A stretch of 8,879 nt of DNA from Nitrososphaerota archaeon (GTDB lineage: Archaea > Thermoproteota > Nitrososphaeria > Nitrososphaerales > Gagatemarchaeaceae): contig VBPQ01000014.1 in NCBI GenBank assembly GCA_005877185.1, forward strand, positions 1-8,879. The letters run 5' to 3'. The notes beneath the pieces were generated by a model. The model did not search any database. It saw only the letters and a program-made list of their open reading frames with translations, and was not told where the DNA came from. Below are positions 6,221 to 8,879 of this stretch, piece by piece. Made by a program: the position numbers and the translations under genes. Position 1 is the first letter of the stretch; each line of letters opens with the position of its first letter.

Positions 6221-7459
6221 TTGATTGACACATTCACGCAGAAGTGCACGCGGTGCGGCAAAGACTATCCTCGACAGAAGATGGTGGGAGCTTGCCAAAA
6301 ATGCGGCGGCGTAGTCAAGATATCGTACGACTACGGTGAGGTTGGGAAAACCCTAGACAAGAAGACGATCAGGGGGAGACCCTTCAACCTCTGGAGATAC
6401 TCTGAACTCCTGCCGCTCTCCAATCCTGATAACGTTATTACTCTCGGGGAGGGGGGTACCCCCCTCATAAGATCCGAAAAGTTTGCTTCGAGGCTCGGGC
6501 TGAGGAACCTCTACTTCAAGGACGAGGCTATGCTGCCGACCGGTTCCCTCAAAGATAGATGCGCCACCGTCTCAATCTCAAAGGCGAAAGAAGCAGCGGT
6601 TACGTCCGTCGTGATTTCTTCCTCGGGGAATGCGGCGGCATCGATGTCGGCCTACTCGGCTAGAGCAGGTATCCGATGCTGGGTGTTCGTTCCCTCATCG
6701 GCCGTTCCGAACAAACTCCTCCAAGTCACGACGTACGGAGGGAAGGTGATCAAGGTGAACGGCACGACAGGGAATTCTGTAAAGCTCGCGTCTGATGCGA
6801 CCAGGAAGTTTGGGTGGCCAAACGTCTCCACGGCGGCCGTCTATAATCCCTACGCTCTGGAGGGGCAGAAGACGAGTGCCTATGAGATGGTAGAACAGTT
6901 GGACTGGAAGACTCCCGACTGGCTCGTGATTCCGGTGGGAAGCGGTAACAATCTCGCTGGACACTGGGCGGGCTTTAGCGACTTTGACGAGTTAGGATTC
7001 ACTAATCGAAGACCGAAAATCGCGGCGGTTCAAGCGGCGGGGTGCGCACCGTTCACCGAAGCTGTAGAGAAGGGCTCGAAACCCTCGGAGGTCAAGGCCT
7101 GGGAGAACCCCGAAACTATCGCAGGAGGAGTCAGAGACGAATTCCCCTACGATGTTGAGCTTGCCCTGCCCGCCTTGCGAGAGAGTAAGGGGGTTGCCGT
7201 CAACGTGACAGACAGCGAGATCATCGAAACGATGAAGGGTCTCGGAGCCGATGAGGGGATCTACAGCGAGCCCACGGGAGCCGTTGCCGCCGCCGGGCTC
7301 AGGCACCTAGTCGCATCCAGGACAATTGACAAGGACGAGCTCGTCGTTGTCATGGTTACTGGGTCGGGGTTGAAAGACCCAGGCTCGCTGGGCAGGCAAT
7401 TCCCCGAGCCTCCGGTAATCGACGCAGACATCAACCAAGCCACGAAGTATCTCGCCTAG
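6221..7459 (+). CDS. thrC: Threonine synthase-like PLP-dependent enzyme with N-terminal zinc ribbon
   Basis: This 412-residue protein of the fold-type II PLP family opens with a zinc ribbon, CTRC (9-12) and CQKC (25-28), common in archaeal threonine synthases. It continues with LGEGGTPL (75-82), the PLP-lysine motif PTGSLKDR (Lys111), the ring-binding loop SSSGNAAAS (133-141), the phosphate-binding loop PVGSGNN (238-244), EPTGA (350-354) and VVMVTGSGLKDP near the end. Threonine synthase converts O-phospho-L-homoserine to threonine and phosphate in the cytosol. Two motifs differ from the common pattern: GSLKDRC instead of GSFKDRG, and SSSGN instead of a (S/T)TGN-type loop. A related reaction is therefore possible, since cysteate synthase is a known paralogue. 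The TTG start is the only one before an upstream in-frame TAA at 6188 that leaves the zinc ribbon whole. It is divergent from the TDO-like gene and overlaps the next gene's stop by 4 bp. No other threonine-pathway gene is nearby. Confidence 0.85.
   Translation: MIDTFTQKCTRCGKDYPRQKMVGACQKCGGVVKISYDYGEVGKTLDKKTIRGRPFNLWRYSELLPLSNPDNVITLGEGGTPLIRSEKFASRLGLRNLYFKDEAMLPTGSLKDRCATVSISKAKEAAVTSVVISSSGNAAASMSAYSARAGIRCWVFVPSSAVPNKLLQVTTYGGKVIKVNGTTGNSVKLASDATRKFGWPNVSTAAVYNPYALEGQKTSAYEMVEQLDWKTPDWLVIPVGSGNNLAGHWAGFSDFDELGFTNRRPKIAAVQAAGCAPFTEAVEKGSKPSEVKAWENPETIAGGVRDEFPYDVELALPALRESKGVAVNVTDSEIIETMKGLGADEGIYSEPTGAVAAAGLRHLVASRTIDKDELVVVMVTGSGLKDPGSLGRQFPEPPVIDADINQATKYLA
6449..6466. repeat. Perfect 18-bp GC palindrome inside the threonine synthase-like gene
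   Basis: GAGGGGGGTACCCCCCTC reads the same on both strands. It encodes the conserved EGGTPL motif, so protein constraint explains most of it. The particular choice of GGG GGT ACC CCC CTC codons completes the symmetry. Any role is unproven. Confidence 0.5.
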
Positions 7460-8856
7460 GATGAAGCGACGGTGGGCTTGACGTTCTCGTTGACTCTGAA
7501 GAGGTTTGTTTGATCGTACTTGTTCTTGACGGATACCAGTCGGGGGTAATTCTTTCCGTACGCTATCCTTATTCGATCATCCTCTCCCTCGCTCATGAAA
7601 TTGACGTAAACACCACCCGACAAGGGTTCCATCTCCCTCCAAAAATCGCGCACCCATCGTATATTCCTCTCACTCTGAGAGGAGTCCACCCATGAAGCGC
7701 CAATAGCGGGCGACCACGCCTTCTGTCTGTGTGGATAGGCCACCTCATCAGTTCTTACACGACAGTATGCGCCATGATAATATTCGACGGCAATCTGAGA
7801 ATGGGGTGACGGGACGGTTTTTGTATGCGCACGGTAGGTTTCAATGAAACCATCGCTCAGCTCGTCGACAAATCCAGACTTGAAGTAGTTCTGCCTCCCC
7901 CACGGCCAGTAAGTGTCTCTCTGAGTCTGAAGAGCTTCGTAGGTCATGGGTCTCACGTTATCGTAGAGTGGTTCCGCTATTCTTCTTATCGGCGCGAGTA
8001 GCCTCTCTCCTTCGTCGATCGGACCGATGTAACCGGGTCTGATGATGACTATTGGTTTTCCATCCCGTGTCGTTATCACCTCTGCTCCAATCTTACCGAC
8101 TTCATCCGGCAACTCCTGTGCGAAACCTTGGAGGAATTCCAAGACCTCCCTCGTCTTCGCGGTTGGCCATGCCACAAATCCGCCCAGTACCCTCCCGACG
8201 GGATGGAGCTTGTACGTGAGAGAGGTGACGACACCGAAATTTCCACCCCCTCCCCTCAAACCCCAAAACAGGTCCCTGTTGTGGTCCGCGTCTGCGGTCA
8301 GGAAGTCTCCGTCTGCCGTGACCACATCGGCCGAGATGAGGTTGTCACAACTCGTGCCAAACTTGCCTACTAGCCAGCCGATTCCTCCTCCCAACGTCAG
8401 ACCGGAAATCCCGGTGGTCGAAATCTCCCCACCGGTTGTTGCTAGGCCGTGCAGCTGTGTCTCATGGTCGAATTCTCCCCAAGTCACTCCCGCACCGGCG
8501 CGTGCCGTCTTCTCGACTGGATCGACGCTTACACCCTTCAGGCTCGTGAGATCGATGGTTAATCCACCGTCGCACAGGCCAAGACCCGCGATGCTGTGTC
8601 CTCCCCCCTTTATGGAAACGAGCACGTTGTTCTCTCGCGCGAAGTTTACGGAATTCACAACGTCTGCTACTCCTCTGCATCTGGCTATGAGCGACGGACG
8701 CTTTACGATGTTGCTGTTCCAGATTTTCCGAGAATCTTCGTAGCCGTCCATCCCCGGGCGCAATAACCTGCCGCTAAGACGCGTCCTGAAGTCCTGAATC
8801 ACTGACTCAGAGACTCGCCGCCCTTCAAGGTCAAGGACGCTAGTTTCGGCGAACAT
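7456..8856 (-). CDS. FAD-linked oxidase, berberine bridge enzyme (BBE) family
   Basis: This 466-residue protein has the two expected parts. The N-terminal FAD_binding_4 (PCMH) domain runs from about residue 55 to 220, with KGGGHSIAGLGLCDGG (His87 being the usual 8-alpha-histidyl FAD attachment), TTGISGLTLGGGIGW (147-161) and RGGGGNFGVVTS. The C-terminal BBE domain ends in AYGKNYPRLVSVKNKYDQTNLFR (about 432-454). Family members oxidise alcohols, sugars or alkaloid-type substrates and pass electrons to O2. The second covalent FAD link of bicovalent members needs a Cys where this protein has Ile145, so a single-link flavin is predicted. No signal peptide is visible, so it is probably cytoplasmic. 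The ATG at 8856 is 23 bp from the window end, and its promoter lies outside. It converges on the threonine synthase-like gene, sharing a CTAG at the stops. Such enzymes are commoner in actinobacteria and fungi, so acquisition by transfer is possible. The substrate is unknown. Confidence 0.92.
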   Translation of the reverse strand: MFAETSVLDLEGRRVSESVIQDFRTRLSGRLLRPGMDGYEDSRKIWNSNIVKRPSLIARCRGVADVVNSVNFARENNVLVSIKGGGHSIAGLGLCDGGLTIDLTSLKGVSVDPVEKTARAGAGVTWGEFDHETQLHGLATTGGEISTTGISGLTLGGGIGWLVGKFGTSCDNLISADVVTADGDFLTADADHNRDLFWGLRGGGGNFGVVTSLTYKLHPVGRVLGGFVAWPTAKTREVLEFLQGFAQELPDEVGKIGAEVITTRDGKPIVIIRPGYIGPIDEGERLLAPIRRIAEPLYDNVRPMTYEALQTQRDTYWPWGRQNYFKSGFVDELSDGFIETYRAHTKTVPSPHSQIAVEYYHGAYCRVRTDEVAYPHRQKAWSPAIGASWVDSSQSERNIRWVRDFWREMEPLSGGVYVNFMSEGEDDRIRIAYGKNYPRLVSVKNKYDQTNLFRVNENVKPTVASS

Positions 8857-8879
8857 CTATCGACATCTAACTTGTTGGT

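Noticed and set aside
8042..8743. A 233-codon open frame on the plus strand opposite the BBE-family gene
   Set aside because: Its translation is low-complexity and rich in Pro, Ser and Thr with no recognisable domain, while the opposite frame encodes a clear full-length flavin oxidase. It is an antisense shadow of codon bias.
1..8879. CRISPR array, tRNA/rRNA, insertion sequence or prophage
   Set aside because: I found no regularly spaced repeats, no cloverleaf-like sequence in the gaps, no transposase-like frame and no terminal inverted repeats or target duplications.

Overview
The window looks like a moderately GC-rich archaeal chromosome segment, probably from a heterotrophic member of the Thermoproteota/Nitrososphaeria side of the tree. 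The lineage is an inference; no rRNA or marker gene is present. The archaeal signals are TATA-like boxes about 20-35 bp from several starts with little or no leader, a GGTGA Shine-Dalgarno used for an internal operon gene, frequent GTG/TTG starts, a luciferase-like enzyme of the type that often uses F420, and a cysteine-free, membrane-anchored solute-binding protein. No tRNA, rRNA, CRISPR array or insertion sequence was seen.

Layout. (1) Positions 2-1786, plus strand: the 3' part of a luciferase-like monooxygenase/F420-dependent oxidoreductase gene, then a DAO-family FAD amine/amino-acid oxidoreductase, closely spaced and probably one operon. (2) Positions 1813-3882, minus strand: two branched-chain amino-acid (Liv/HAAT) ABC permeases, livH then livM in transcription order, converging on the oxidoreductase. 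(3) Positions 3883-3977: a divergent promoter region with a perfect 18-bp palindrome. (4) Positions 3978-5264, plus strand: the matching periplasmic-type binding protein, followed by a terminator-like hairpin. The two Liv ATPases (LivG/LivF) are not in the window. (5) Positions 5408-6085, minus strand: a short, divergent tryptophan 2,3-dioxygenase-superfamily protein that keeps the proximal heme histidine but has glutamine where the family has its distal histidine. (6) Positions 6107-6220: a second divergent promoter region with two TCGCGA palindromic sites. (7) Positions 6221-7459, plus strand: a PLP-dependent threonine synthase-like enzyme with an N-terminal zinc ribbon. (8) Positions 7456-8856, minus strand: a berberine-bridge-type FAD oxidase, whose stop codon overlaps the threonine synthase stop in a shared CTAG.

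How they may work together. Regions 1-4 fit uptake of an amino acid or related polar compound and its oxidation by flavin/F420 enzymes. Regions 5-8 are three enzymes of amino-acid or secondary chemistry with no obvious single pathway. The least ordinary items are the variant TDO-like protein and the two symmetric sites in the divergent promoter regions. Nothing here amounts to a clear new multi-gene defence or mobile system.
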